Source: Cordylochernes scorpioides (taxonomy: Eukaryota; Arthropoda; Arachnida; Pseudoscorpiones; Chernetidae). From it: DNA of 64,000 nucleotides. The notes beneath the pieces are model-generated. The model was not told where the DNA came from and searched no databases. It was given only the letters and a program-made list of their open reading frames with translations. Where the stretch lies: assembly GCA_030710605.1 (NCBI GenBank), contig CP092877.1, forward strand, positions 5,938,872 to 6,002,871, given 5' to 3'. Position numbers and translations under genes: made by a program. Positions 22,505-34,025 of the stretch are shown here, in pieces. Positions within the stretch are counted from its first letter, which is position 1; every line of letters begins with the position of its first letter.

Positions 22505-22695
22505 AATATTATCTCTTCAGACCTTACTGCAATGATATAAGTTATTGAATGAGAGGGGTTGGCTCATTCAATAACTTATATCATTACGGTAAGGTCTGTA
22601 GATATATTTGGTGTTATTATTGAAAAGAAACACGTTGTCAGTAAGTTAAATTGTTACAAATTTCATCGATAGATGGCAATTGAAATTATAAGAGT
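22505..22695. repeat. Fold-back family A element (left copy)
   Basis: A short palindrome: CAGACCTTACTGCAATGATA facing its complement around a GAGAGGGGTTGGCTC centre, then a tail with CATCGATAGATGGCAATTG. It is the same insertion as 43311-43549, with decayed TSD copies AGAGTATATTAT and AGAGTAGATTAT. The SINE at 22198 is inserted in its other arm. The core is truncated at the turn. Confidence 0.75.
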
Positions 22696-23309
22696 AGATT
22701 ATATTATGGCAAATAAAATGCCCATTTGAGCGATTAGAGAATGCTTATTCAATAGGGTTTATGATATTTTATACCTTTATGCACATTTAACATTAATTCC
22801 CTTTCCTTTCTTTTTAAAGAAGCCTCTTCGACACCGCCTACCGTTAAGACACTCCACTGCTCGAAGCCAGCTTGAACCGCGTTTGTAGTTGGCTGATAAC
22901 CAAGCAATATTATGAAGTAAAATTGATTCAGTTGTTACTTATTCAGATAGTCCGTGCTCTTCCAACTTAAATACTCTTTGAGCTAACAGGACACGCGCCT
23001 AATTAGTGTATATATTATTTTATTTTAATTAATAATAAATTGGCTTATATAGATTGGATTATAATTTGTTTATTCAACTTTCTCCGTGAATAGACGCCCA
23101 TATTCCTGTGTGAATGAGAACCAAATAATTAGATGAGAAACTTGGGGTTTATTTGAATGTATCTTGTCGATAGATGTTTTATCCTACAGAGTGTTCATGG
23201 GTGTCAACATATCGGGTTTGAAGAAGAAATATTGATCAAAGAAAAGTATATTAGCGGTAATGTATTTCATATCTACTGTTCTAGATATTGCAACTTGTAT
23301 ACATATTAT

Positions 23310-23660
23310 AAATCATGAAACATTCATAGATCGCACAGATGCGGGAAAGAAATCCCATTCTTTTAAAGCAAAAAGGAAATATTGTTTATCTGTGTGTATC
23401 TTTAGCATGGTTAACAAACAAGAACCAATAAGCGGGTAAATAACACGGCTAACATAATAACTATCAAAAAGGTCGCTTCTCCCGTATAAATAGACGCTAA
23501 AATTAAGCGTCATCTATTGACCGTATCCGGAATCTTGCGGACACGGTTCGGAGATAAAGCCACAACACCAGCTTTGGAAAACGGAGAAGCGCCCACCTGG
23601 GGACCATGGTTTCAGGCTATGGCCCTTTTCATTTAGGGCTTTATTTCATGAGAACCACAG
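23310..23660 (-). repeat. Family C hammerhead-like repeat (left copy)
   Basis: Contains CTTCTCCCGT, GTCATCTATTGACCG and, on the minus strand, AGCCTGAAACCATGGTC followed by CCCAGGTGGGCGCTTC. This parallels the family C hammerhead at 35617-35658, but the CUGANGA box is decayed. The right-arm copy is at 42060-42230. Confidence 0.55.
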
Positions 23661-24439
23661 GGTATCAAATGGAATCTTTATAAACTGCCAAATTTTCACA
23701 ATTTCATGTGCATACATGAAAAAATAAACCTTTGGGGTCGAGTCAAATAAAGAAAATTGGACCTTTACGATCGATTAAAAAAATAGATGTTTGAGGTCGA
23801 ATGAAAATAAATTACATTTCCTTTCAGAGCTTAAGGTTCAAGGTAGGGAATAGGTATAATGAAGCAATACTGAGAGTCTAGCAAAAATAAAATTAAAGCG
23901 CTAAAGGGAATCGTTGGTTGATCTAAAAAATGATAAGTTGATGCAAGAAAAATCGAATAGCAGGAATGGTAAGACGTGTTTTTTATCGAGGAGAAAGATG
24001 ATAAAATTGCGAGGAAACATGCTGTTATTGAAGTAAAGAGGGAAACATTTTTAACTAAGAAGATGTAGCATGAGATGTCTGAAAATTATGCCCATTAATG
24101 AAAATTTAAAATATAATCTCCTTTTTATGAGAGATGTGTATAATAAATATGAAAATTCAAAGTTAAAAAACGTAGAAAATAAGTGAGAAGTTACTTTAAA
24201 TTTTGAATATTTTTTTCAAAATATTTAGAAAAGTGAGATGGGGGATAAATGATGTTTTATAAAGTAAAACATAAATAACATTAAAAGTTCAGAGTTGGGT
24301 CGAGGTGGACATTATATTGAAGTAAGATTATTATAAATTTAGAAGATATATAAAAGAAATTTGGTTAACATATGCAAAAAAAGTATTTCAAATTATACAA
24401 AAGATAATATGCTCTCTAGGCCCTTTTAAATTTGAAAGG
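23661..24439. other. Arm sequence without identified genes
   Basis: AT-rich, matched at about 41300-42010. No feature recognised. Confidence 0.45.
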
Positions 24440-24690
24440 GCTGAAGAGAGAGAGAGAGAGAGATTGAGATTGAAACTGATTTATTACAAACTCCATATAA
24501 GATTATATAAGGTTAAATACAGATAAATATAAATAAACAGGATTATATAAAGATAAATAAAGGAATAAATAGATAAAAATAGACAAAAATTATTACTAAA
24601 TATACATATAAATATATACAAGGTCTTCATTGGTGGCGCCAACCGCGGGAAAGACTCCGCCGAGAGAGAGAATAATTTTTTTGTTCTTCA
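24440..24690 (-). repeat. Short interspersed repeat ending in (GA)n/(TC)n
   Basis: On the minus strand it reads GCGGTTGGCGCCACCAATG, an AT-rich body with TTATTTATC repeats, AATAAATCAGTTTCAATC and then a TC microsatellite. The same unit is found at 41075-41290 and 35300-35427. It is likely the 3' end of a LINE or SINE whose tail is the microsatellite. Family not identified. Confidence 0.5.
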
Positions 24691-25489
24691 GATTTCGTTG
24701 TTTTGCCCAATTATTTTAAAGGTGTATGTAAAAGGTAGAAACTTTCTCTCTTGTTAAATAATAAAATTAAATGACGAGTGTGTTTTTATAATTGAATATA
24801 TGTTGAATAAAATCTATAGTTTTAAATCGAAATAAATAATAATATGTTAAAATTACGATAAAAAATATAAAATTGAAACTTTAACCAAAAGATATGCTAA
24901 ATTTTTACAATGTTAATTGGCATAAAAATAGTTTAAAAAGGTGTTTTATTTATTAGAATGATTCGATAATAAGAGGCAGCATTTGAAGAGAGACATTATT
25001 GAGGGGAAATGAAGTAAGATTTCAAACTAGTATTGTTTGCCGATGGGAAGGGCGTTGTCGCGGACATATGAGGAAGGGGAGTTCGACGGGATGTCACATA
25101 TGGTGTTTGTCACCTCAGGGAAATATGAATAAATATGGTTTGTGCTGGTCGTGGTTTGTTATGTTAGCGGAATAGAATGTTTTTAGACTTTATATTTAAA
25201 CACAGTAAATATATTGTTCATCAAATGTTTAGGTATAAATGCTGCAAATGGGGCTACAGTGTGGACACGATTTTAAGATGAACAAAAAGGTTGGTCATAG
25301 GTGAATGAATAATAAAGTAATTTGGCTGAGTGGTTAAAAAGTCTCGTGGATCTAATTTTCTATTCTACTGTTCTTGTGAATTATGGAGAATTATCTTTTC
25401 AGAAATAATATTTCATGTTCTGTGGATATGCTGTGGTATATGATGTAGCTGCTGCTCAGATTAGGGGAGAATTTTTCGATGATGACGTG
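24691..25489. other. Arm sequence without identified genes
   Basis: Matched at about 40300-41060. Translated frames are short and not maintained between arms. Confidence 0.45.
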
Positions 25490-26060
25490 CTCACCTAGCA
25501 AGTAAAGTTTTCCTTTATTTTGTAAGACCGACTTGTGATGTTTAACTCGTTCCTACAACGACTCTTTGTTTCGCCTAAGAATGTAAATGGTCAAAACCTG
25601 CACGGGGGATTGGTTTCTCTCATTGTGGCCTGTAATACTGTTAATTAATTTAATTGGAGATTGGGGTGGGTCCTCAAATTTTAGAATAATTTTGATTTTT
25701 CCTTTTGTATCCTCTCTATCAGTACACCAAACCCATCTCTTTAAAACGTAAATAGAAACAAACTTGTGCATAGAATCTTGTACAGTTCATGCCGACCCTC
25801 CTACTTAAGCGAAACCTGGAAGTCGTTGTAGGAACGAGTAAAGCAGCACAAGTCGGTCCTGACCTATAATAGGGAACTTGCCTTGCTATGTGAGCAGGCT
25901 ATCATCAAAAACCACATGCCAATTGGAGCAGCAGAGACATCCTCATAGAGAAATGAAGATTATTTAAAGATCCACGATGCCATTCATATACGACCTCAGA
26001 AATAAACACCAACCTTCCACTGTTCCAGTAATACGAAGGAGCGCACCTATCAAGGGAATT
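25490..26060. repeat. Inverted repeat with a decayed open region
   Basis: Ends in inverted orientation: GCTCACCTAGCAAGTAAAG...CTCGTTCCTACAACGAC facing GTCGTTGTAGGAACGAG...GCTATGTGAGCAGG. The minus strand holds a 72-residue frame (25553-25771) with LKRWVWCTDREDTKGK. The right arm (39870-40280) has the same region with stops. I do not recognise the family. Confidence 0.5.
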
Positions 26061-27257
26061 ACTCAAAAATAGAACAGTCTATCAAAATATCGCATTTTTC
26101 TAGATAGACATATATTAATCAAATTCAAAATATATGCTCTATTATTAAATAAATTCAATTTATAGATTTCGCTATATATGTTAACGACTTGCCAAGTTGG
26201 GTGCTTCTTTCAACTCAACAAGATGAGATTTAAGGACGAATGTGCGCCAATACGCTGTCCAAAAATATACGTCGAATAATAAGATCAATGTGGTGACATG
26301 TTGTTAATTATTCTAGAGATAGTTCTCTGCCATCAGCAATGTTCAAATTGTCTACATTATTTCACCACACATCTTTTCTAGTTTAAGGCTCTTGTCATTG
26401 GTAGGCTGGCGTTTCTTTAATAATCGCAGCTATTTATTTCTAGAATCAATTGCTTACCTACGATTCTCCACTTTATATGAGCGAATAAAATAATACGGAA
26501 TGTGATGTTCTGATCAATAAACAAAGAAATACCAAAAGAATAGAAAACGCGAAACCGAAATGTTTCTATAATTGTAAACAAAGAAATATTTGTATGGAAA
26601 AAGTATCGATACTTTAATTATCTATTAAGAAGTGTCGCCCAGTTAATTGTGATATGGGAGGTCGATATTTTGTGGAAAAGAACAAATGACTCTGTCGTTT
26701 AAGATAGAATATTGGCGATCGGCGGAATAAATTAACTGGCGCTGTCGTTTGAAATAAATTGCACGTGAGGGTATGTAAATAGGTGGGATAGAATATTAAC
26801 TCTATCTTTTAAACTAGAATGTAGATTTGAGAGTATAAGAACGGTAGTATTTAGAAATAGCTATGTTGATTAATTAAGAATTTAGCTGTGGGACTCTATT
26901 AGCGTTAGAATAGTACAATCTAACTCTTGTATTGCAAGGTAGATCTTGATGCGAGTAAGGAATTCACTTAGAGTGAGAGAACTGTGCAGGATGATATTAG
27001 CAATTCCCTGTCCAGCAAATTAAGCCCATCGTTGATAATTAACTGTAAATCCCAGTTAAGATATTTCCATTAAATATTAATAACACCCGGCATGTGTCTT
27101 AGTGAACATTTTAGAATCCTTTCAAATATACGGAGAGGTGAAATTATGTAGATTAATACGGAAGATACTCCAATACTACATAGTGACCGTTCAACTTTTC
27201 TTCCTTTTATCGTCACTCAAATCACATATTACAAGTTTCTATATTGCTAAGATAAAC
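26061..27257. other. Well-conserved arm sequence, no gene
   Basis: Matched at 38456-39600 with about 96 percent identity in the stretch I checked (26890-27140). No coding signature. Confidence 0.5.
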
Positions 27258-28912
27258 CTAGCCTTATATCCTGTTTCTATAATGCTATGATAGACCTAGC
27301 CTTATAGCCTGTTTCTATATTCCTATGATAGACCTAGCCTTATAGCCTGTTTCTATATTGCTATGACAGACCTAGCCTTATAGCCTGTTTATATATTGCT
27401 ATGACAGACCTAGCCTTATAGCCTGTTTCTATATGGCTATAATAGGTCTAGCCTTATAGCCTGTTTCTATATTGCTATGACAGACCTAGCCTTATAGCCT
27501 GTTTATATATTGCTATGACAGACCTAGCCTTATAGCCTGTTTCTATATTGCTATGATAGACCTAGCCTTATAGCCTGTTTCTATATTGCTAAGATAGACC
27601 TAGCCTTATAGCTTGTTTCTATATTGCTAAGATAGACTTATCCTTATTGCCTGTTTATATATTGCTATGATAGACCTAGCCTTATAGCCTGTTTCTATAT
27701 TGCTAAGATAGACTTATCCTTATAGCCTGTTTATATATTGCTATGACAGACCTAGCCTTATAGCCTGTTTCTATATTGCTATGATAGACCTAGCCTTATA
27801 GCCTGTTTATTTATTGCTATGACAGACCTAGCCTTATAGCCTGTTTCTATATTGCTATGACAGGCCTAGCCTTATAGCCTGTTTCTATATTGCTATGACA
27901 GGCCTAGCCTTATAGCCTGTTTCTATATTGCTATTACAGACCTAGCCTTATAGCCTGTTTCTATATTGCTATGACAGGCCTAGCCTTATAGCCTGTTTAT
28001 ATATTGCTATAATAGATCTAGCCTTATAGCCTGTTTATATATTGCTATAATAGATCTAGCCTTATAGCCTGTTTATATATTGCTATAATAGATCTAGCCT
28101 TATAGCCTGTTTATATATTGCTAAGATAGACCTAGCCTTATAGCCTGTTTATATATTGCTATAATAGATCTAGCCTTATAGCCTGTTTATATATTGCTAT
28201 AATAGATCTAGCCTTATAGCCTGTTTATATATTGCTAAGATAGACCTAGCCTTATAGCCTATTTTTATATTGCTATGATAGACCTAGCCTTATAGCCTGT
28301 TTATATATTGCTATGACAGACCTAGCCTTATAGCCTGTTTATATATTGCTATGACAGACCTAGCCTTATAGCCTGTTTCTATATTGCTATGATAGACCTA
28401 GCCTTATAGCATGTTTCTATATTGCTATGATAGACCTAGCCTTATGGCCTGTTTCTATATTGCTATGATAGACCTAGCCTTATAGCCTGTTTCTATATTG
28501 CTATGATAGACCTAGCCTTATAGCATGTTTCTATATTGCTATGATAAACCTAGCCTTATAGCATGTTTCTATATTGCTATGATAGACCTAGCCTTATAGC
28601 ATGTTTCTACATTGCTAGGATAGACCTAGCCTTATAGCCTGTTTATATACTGCTATGATAGACCTATCCTTATAGCCTGTTTCTATATTGCTATGATAGG
28701 TCTAGCCTTATAGCCTGTTTATATATTGCTATAATAGACCTATCCTTATAGCCTGTTTCTATATTGCTATGATAGACCTCGCCTTATAGCCTGTTTCTAT
28801 ATTGCAATAATAGACCTAGCCTTATAGCCTGTTTCTATATTGCTATGATAGACCTAGCCTTATAGCCTGTTTCTATATTGTTATGATAGACCTAGCCTTA
28901 TAGCCTGTTTTA
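27258..28912 (+). repeat. 38-bp minisatellite (about 44 copies)
   Basis: The period is 38 bp; the unit contains CCTAGCCTTATAGCCTGTTT and ATATTGCTATGA. Variants (GACAGACC, GATAGACC, AATAGATC, AAGATAGACC) alternate in blocks, suggesting multi-unit amplification. The matching array on the other arm is 36768-38455. Confidence 0.97.
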
Positions 28913-30325
28913 TATGTATAGGTACGGTTTATCCATCCACAAATTGGCTCCCTCATGTAGCAGGAATTTAATCAGCCAATCAGCTCTTCCAATTATTGTT
29001 CATCTTAGCAGTTAATTTTACCGCAATGAGATACTTTATTATAAATATTAACCTGTGTTCGAATAACGAAATTTTACCACAAAATGTCCCTAATTAATAA
29101 ATTATTTTGTTATATTTGTACTTATATGAAATATTTTCCCGGAATGTTATTAATTAATTATATTGTTTTGATCGTTTTATATAGGTATATTTGTATAATA
29201 GGAATATGAGAGGTTTGAACATCCTTATTTTCAGATATTCTACTTCAGAAATATTTCAGAAGAATTAATAATCATTACATAGAATGGTAGAATTGATGTG
29301 CCATTGATGTGAATTTAATAAACTGCACAATTCAAAATCAAATAAACCTGATGAAGAGACAACATATAAATCCATAGATACTGTTGTCAATCAGTTAATT
29401 ATCCAATAGAATTTTTAAATTCATTGGATCTACCAGGAATGCCACCGTATATTTTATCTTTGAAAATTGGTTCCCCAATCATCCTTCTACGAAATATAAA
29501 TCCATCGCGACTATGCAATGGGACTAGGCTATCAGTAAAAAAAATAAATGGATAACATAATTGAGGAAACCATTTTATATGGAAAATATCAAGTGGAACA
29601 TGTACTACTACCACGCATTCCTATGATACCAATAGATACTCTATTTGAATTCAAACGTCTACAGTTTCCTCTACGACTAGCCTTTGCAATGACCATTAAC
29701 AAAGCACAGGAATAGGCATTACAAGTATGCGGATTAAATTTGATAAATCAATGATTCTCACATGAACAGCTGTACGTTGGGTTCACGAGTTGGAAAAACC
29801 ATCAAATATATTTGTTCTTGCACCAGATAGGAAAACAAAAAATGTTGTATATTTACAAGCTCTACTAAGAAAAAGTTCACCATCAATCATCAAATACAAT
29901 TCATTTCATGGTGATATTTAATAATCACAAAATTATTTTTCAATTGGAATTTGTTTGCAATATTGTTTAATATCACAAGTGAAGAAGCATGTTTATTCTA
30001 CCATCAACTATGTATATCTATGTTTTGTACATATGTTATATTCAAATGACATATATGCAGGGATAATTTTATTGTTAATTTTATTTTTTATGTATTGTAT
30101 ACATTTGATCATTAATAAATTATGTTTGAGGTATCAAAACTGCCTTTTTGTACAAACACAGCAACTTGTGGTACAGCTAGGTGGAGCAGAGTATCAAACA
30201 TAAAGTTATCTTGACAAGTATAGATTCAGTAGGGATTGGATGTTTGCTAGAATCGTTTTAACAAATGTTCGTTAGGCAAACTTTTACTCGGGTGAAAACA
30301 GGGCGAAGCCGAGTACATTCGCTAG
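28913..30325 (+). mobile_element. Degraded autonomous Helitron, 3' part
   Basis: Contains a PIF1-type helicase remnant (29345-29880) and ends with the Helitron 3' signature: hairpin-forming GGGCGAAGCCGAG, then CTAG at 30322-30325 followed by T. The right arm keeps only the last 100 bp of this element (36664-36767), so about 1.3 kb is missing there. Confidence 0.8.
29345..29880 (+). pseudogene. Helitron PIF1-type helicase, C-terminal remnant
   Basis: Plus-strand frames with several shifts give [58 protein letters not shown] and QFPLRLAFAMTINKAQ. These are the conserved C-terminal blocks of the SF1B (PIF1-like) helicase of Rep/Hel proteins; the last is the helicase motif before the final QxL block. 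In the autonomous element this protein, joined to a Rep nuclease, would carry out rolling-circle transposition. In-frame stops (after KAQE and elsewhere) show it is dead. Confidence 0.88.
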
Positions 30326-30839
30326 TATCATATAAAACTACAACCAATACGAGCACATTTAATTATCAAGAAACCCAATAGAACCAACGATCTTATTATA
30401 TAAAACGTATTCTTAAATATTAAATTCTCTCTCTATATATATATTAAGAGTTTTGAAATATTAAATACATTTATCTAAATAACATAATTCTCTCTTGTGT
30501 AACTGTGGAAATACAATTCCTTATAGCTCGGTATATCAGGTTTATGAAACAAGAAACTGGATGAGGTGATTCTAAATTAATTTACCGATATCATTTTAGT
30601 ACAATTGCAACTTTTAGATATTTATATAGTAATAGATTATATTACAAAATTTTGTGTAACAATGGCAATATTTAGAGATATTTAGTAGTTTACAAAAATA
30701 TTCAACTGTTAAATTTATTATTCTTGAAATTTTCCCTATCACGCCTAAGGCAGACTAATGATCTTGTTTGTAGATATGAATACGGTGTATTTTCTAAATA
30801 TATTCTTAACAGTATATTTGAAATTTGTATTCACTTCAA
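30326..30839. other. Innermost left-arm sequence up to the gap
   Basis: AT-rich. It still matches the right arm (36249-36663, for example TTCACTTCAA against the start of the right arm) with more divergence than elsewhere. No gene. Confidence 0.5.
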
Positions 30840-30939
30840 NNNNNNNNNNNNNNNNNNNNNNNNNNNNNNNNNNNNNNNNNNNNNNNNNNNNNNNNNNNNN
30901 NNNNNNNNNNNNNNNNNNNNNNNNNNNNNNNNNNNNNNN
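30840..30939. other. Assembly gap of exactly 100 N
   Basis: A run of 100 N, a conventional length for a gap of unknown size. It sits exactly where the left-arm homology stops, so the inner junction of the left arm is not known. Confidence 0.99.
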
Positions 30940-31089
30940 GATCTTGAATCCATGAACGATATTAACCGCCTTTATCTAATCAGTATTTTCAGTGGAGAGG
31001 AACAAGGACTAAAAACTACTGGTCATTTTTCACAAATATCATTTTCGTAGAATTATTATATTCAAACATATATCTTTAAAAATTTGTAA

Positions 31090-31272
31090 TAAGTCGGTGG
31101 ACGAGCGGGTAACACCCTCGAGTCCCGACAGTCATGAATCGGGATTGAATCCCGCGTTAACATTTTGTTTAATATGTGAATAACCTTCACATATTATTCA
31201 CTGTTTCAATTATCATAAACTAGGTTGCCCTTGTTGAGCGGTACCTAATAAAGTGATTTTGAACTGGAACTG
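31090..31272 (+). mobile_element. tRNA-derived SINE-like unit in the spacer
   Basis: GTCGGTGGACGAGCGGGTAA looks like a tRNA 5' half with an A-box, and GGGATTGAATCCCGCG like a B-box stem-loop. The unit ends with AATAAAGTGATTTTGAACTG. It lacks a long poly(A). Its family differs from the SINE at 22198. Confidence 0.55.
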
Positions 31273-31639
31273 GCATCAATGTTTAGAAGTTCGCAGAGTA
31301 AATCTTATTCCCCTAGCATGGACTGCAATTACACATTTACACATTTTATAGACATATTTTTCCAAGGGATATTGAATCTCTACAAAAATATATTTCAACT
31401 GATAATAGAAAAGCTTTTAGCCATTTTGATATTTTCTCTGCACAACTTAATAATATCTCACCATATTTCAAATATTTAACCTCTGTAAATGAAAAAACCT
31501 TAAATATTACTATACGAGAAAAACGTAATATATATATGAATAAATAAAATTAAAAAGAGATATCTCAAATAGCATATATCTATACAGTTTCGAGCGTCAT
31601 TCTTCATCTCCTAATCATTTATCATCTCTGTCACCGTTT

Positions 31640-31995
31640 GCTTTTTTTTTTTTTGGAATGGCGCCCTCCTATTGGTTGGCTACGATCACGCCACCTTTGC
31701 CCTGTTCATGCCCCCCACTCGCTTTTTCGTTTTTGTAACTATTGTGTTGGAGCGGGTCGCTCCTTAAATAAATGCATATATTAGTTAATAACTAAATGGA
31801 ATCCTCTCTTTCTTTTTCCCAGTAAGAGACGCCTACGGAAGCCAACAGTACATAGACAGATAAAGCACATAGGCTATAGGTATTAACTAATATATGCATT
31901 TATTAAAGGCGCCAATTTATAATTGTAACAAATAGTATTTGAATAAAAACATTCAATCGGGTAAAACACGGGCGTTGCCCGGGTCATTCGGCTAG
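31640..31995 (+). mobile_element. Repeat with internal inverted pair and a Helitron 3' end
   Basis: It contains a GC-rich block (TGGCGCCCTCCTATTGGTTG), an inverted pair around TAAATGCATATATTAGTTAA (31770-31910), and terminates with ACGGGCGTTGCCCGGGTCATTCGG and CTAG (31992-31995) then T: a GC hairpin then CTAR, the Helitron 3' end. The 5' end was not located. Only the 3' call is firm. Confidence 0.6.
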
Positions 31996-32501
31996 TATAT
32001 CTATATCAATAAAGAGGATGAGGGCGATTCCTCTTTTCATATAAGTGACAATAAATATAGACAATATATGCGTGGTAAGGACGAAATATTCGGGAGATGA
32101 GTTTCTTTCAACACTTTATTAGGACATCAAGCTTTCGGGCACAGCGTGGCCCATCTACAGGATCAAATGTATAAGAAAAATGATACACTATATACACGAA
32201 GAATAAATCTGCATATGTATTATTAGAAATTAGTTGTAAAATTTTTAAAATAATCGGTAATACTTAGAATTTTTTTGTTTAAAAAGAATATCGAGACATA
32301 AGCAAATTAATAAAATTTGTTAAGAAGAATAATATACGAATATTACAAGGTATTAAGATAAAAGCGTAATAAGACTAAAAGGACGTTCCTACGGTTCGAC
32401 GGAAACTGTGATAAAATTATGAGTATTTATAAGGTAAAACAGTTTGAAAAGGATATTAAAATAAATGAACAAAACAGGGAATTCATGGCGTACATCGATG
32501 G

Positions 32502-33491
32502 CTATTTAGGTAATAAGCTTATATACGGCTCAGGTACATCAATATGTCTGTTTATACTATTATATCTCAGAGATAGCAAGGCCTCGACAACCAATCTTTT
32601 GTGTTTATGTGGTATGTTAGAATAATGTGATCTTGGATCAGTTGTGTTGAAACTATGTCCTGTCTGTGATATGTGCTGGACAATAAGTGATTTCGGATCG
32701 TTATGTCTGATGTTTCTGTCGTGTTCCATTATTCTGTCTTTAATGTAACGGCCAGTTTCACCTACATAAACACTGTCGCAATCGTTGCATTTTATGGAAT
32801 AAACAGCATTGTTTCTTTGAAGAGTGTTCCGAGGTGTGTTGTCTTTAGTAATAGGGTTCCTTAAGATAGTGCCTATACTAGGGGTGTTGGAAAAGTAAGT
32901 GCGGATGCCGAAGTTCTTTAGTTCTCTAGCTATTTTTATGCTTTGCAAGGAATATGGTATTGTGCAGATGGATTTATAGTTGTCATATATCTTGGTGCGG
33001 GATGGGTTATGGAAATGCCTTAAAATAAAGTTTTTAGGATAACCAGAGGACATTAAATTTGAAATTATGTTATTTGTTTCCCTTTGCTTTGACTCCTCAG
33101 TGTTACAGTGGGTATATATTCTCTTGGACAAGGTTCTTACCGTATTGATTTTATGGCTTAATGGGCAGAAAGATGAGAAGTTTATATACATTGGGTGAAA
33201 GGTGGGTTTATAATAGACTTCAGTATTATATCTATTGCGTGTTTTTGTTATGCGTATGTCCAAAAATGCCAAAGAGTCACATGTTTCAGTCTCGGAAGTA
33301 AAGTCTATGTCTTGATAGAAATTATTCAATGTGTTGAGTATATCATTAAAGGCGTTAATTTTGATTATAGCAAAGACGTCATCTATGTATCTAGACCAGA
33401 TTAAAATGTCGTCTGGGAAGATATTAACTATACGTTTATCTATCTTGCGCATCACTATTTCTGAAAGGGGAGAGGATAATGGGCTACCCAT
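32502..33491 (-). CDS. PLE reverse transcriptase (C-terminal part) plus GIY-YIG endonuclease
   Basis: 329 residues, open throughout but 5'-truncated. The Met at 33491 is inside the conserved block QTKGTPMGSPLSSPLSEI, and a stop lies 11 codons upstream of it. Next come WSRYIDDVFAI (YIDD active site), LAFLDIRITK and the thumb-like VYYKPTFHPMYINF. The GIY-YIG domain starts at about residue 230: NAVYSIKCNDCDSVYVGETG, KDRIMEHDR (catalytic Arg) and VVEALLSL (Glu). In intact PLEs this protein nicks the target and primes reverse transcription there. The loss of the RT N-terminus should make it inactive as a polymerase, although the endonuclease domain looks complete. Confidence 0.92.
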   Translation of the reverse strand: MGSPLSSPLSEIVMRKIDKRIVNIFPDDILIWSRYIDDVFAIIKINAFNDILNTLNNFYQDIDFTSETETCDSLAFLDIRITKTRNRYNTEVYYKPTFHPMYINFSSFCPLSHKINTVRTLSKRIYTHCNTEESKQRETNNIISNLMSSGYPKNFILRHFHNPSRTKIYDNYKSICTIPYSLQSIKIARELKNFGIRTYFSNTPSIGTILRNPITKDNTPRNTLQRNNAVYSIKCNDCDSVYVGETGRYIKDRIMEHDRNIRHNDPKSLIVQHISQTGHSFNTTDPRSHYSNIPHKHKRLVVEALLSLRYNSINRHIDVPEPYISLLPK

Positions 33492-33542
33492 AGGGGTGCC
33501 TTTGGTCTGTTTGAAGTAAGCTTAGTTGAATTTGAAAATACT

Positions 33543-34025
33543 ATGGCAAAGACTGATTTTGATAAGTGCAATGAGTTTGGGCAAAGCATAAAAATAGCTA
33601 GAGAACTAAAGAACTTCGGCATCCGCACTTACTTTTCCAACACCCCTAGTATAGGCACTATCTTAAGGAACCCTATTACTAAAGACAACACACCTCGGAA
33701 CACTCTTCAAAGAAACAATGCTGTTTATTCCATAAAATGCAACGATTGCGACAGTGTTTATGTAGGTGAAACTGGCCGTTACATTAAAGACAGAATACAG
33801 GAACACGACAGAAACATCAGACATAACGATCCGAAATCACTTATTGTCCAGCACATATCACAGACAGGACATAGTTTCAACACAACTGATCCAAGATCAC
33901 ATTATTCTAACATACCACATAAACACAAAAGATTGGTTGTCGAGGCCTTGCTATCTCTGAGATATAATAGTATAAACAGACATGTTGATGTACCTGAGCC
34001 GTATATAAGCTTATTACATAAATAG
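33543..34025 (+). CDS. Partial PLE protein: GIY-YIG endonuclease domain
   Basis: 160 residues. From about residue 15 (SIKIARELKNFGIRTYFS) to the end it is almost identical to the C-terminus of the minus-strand copy, differing at a handful of residues. It has no reverse transcriptase. The first 14 residues come from other sequence at the junction (33538-33585). It is the inverted partner of the 32502-33491 frame and probably not a separate gene. The GIY-YIG residues (VYVGETGR, KDRIQEHDR, VVEALL) are intact. Confidence 0.85.
   Translation: MAKTDFDKCNEFGQSIKIARELKNFGIRTYFSNTPSIGTILRNPITKDNTPRNTLQRNNAVYSIKCNDCDSVYVGETGRYIKDRIQEHDRNIRHNDPKSLIVQHISQTGHSFNTTDPRSHYSNIPHKHKRLVVEALLSLRYNSINRHVDVPEPYISLLHK

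Larger units (their letters stand above)
4579..30839 (+). repeat. Left arm of a giant inverted repeat (about 26 kb)
   Basis: From 4579 inward the sequence is the reverse complement of the right arm read from 62170 inward: paired coordinates sum to 66749 at the outer end, and the sum drifts with indels further in. Homology stops abruptly at 4579/62170. The inner end coincides with the N gap at 30840. Sampled stretches (for example 15050-15250 against 50250-50450, and 26890-27140 against 38570-38820) differ by roughly 3-4 percent. No intact host gene is present. Confidence 0.95.

Noticed and set aside
27258..28912. CRISPR-like array
   Set aside because: The 38-bp units abut with no unique spacers, and the context is eukaryotic.
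32502..33491. Treating Met 33491 as a natural start codon
   Set aside because: That Met lies within the conserved reverse transcriptase block TPMGSPLS, so the frame is a 5'-truncated element.
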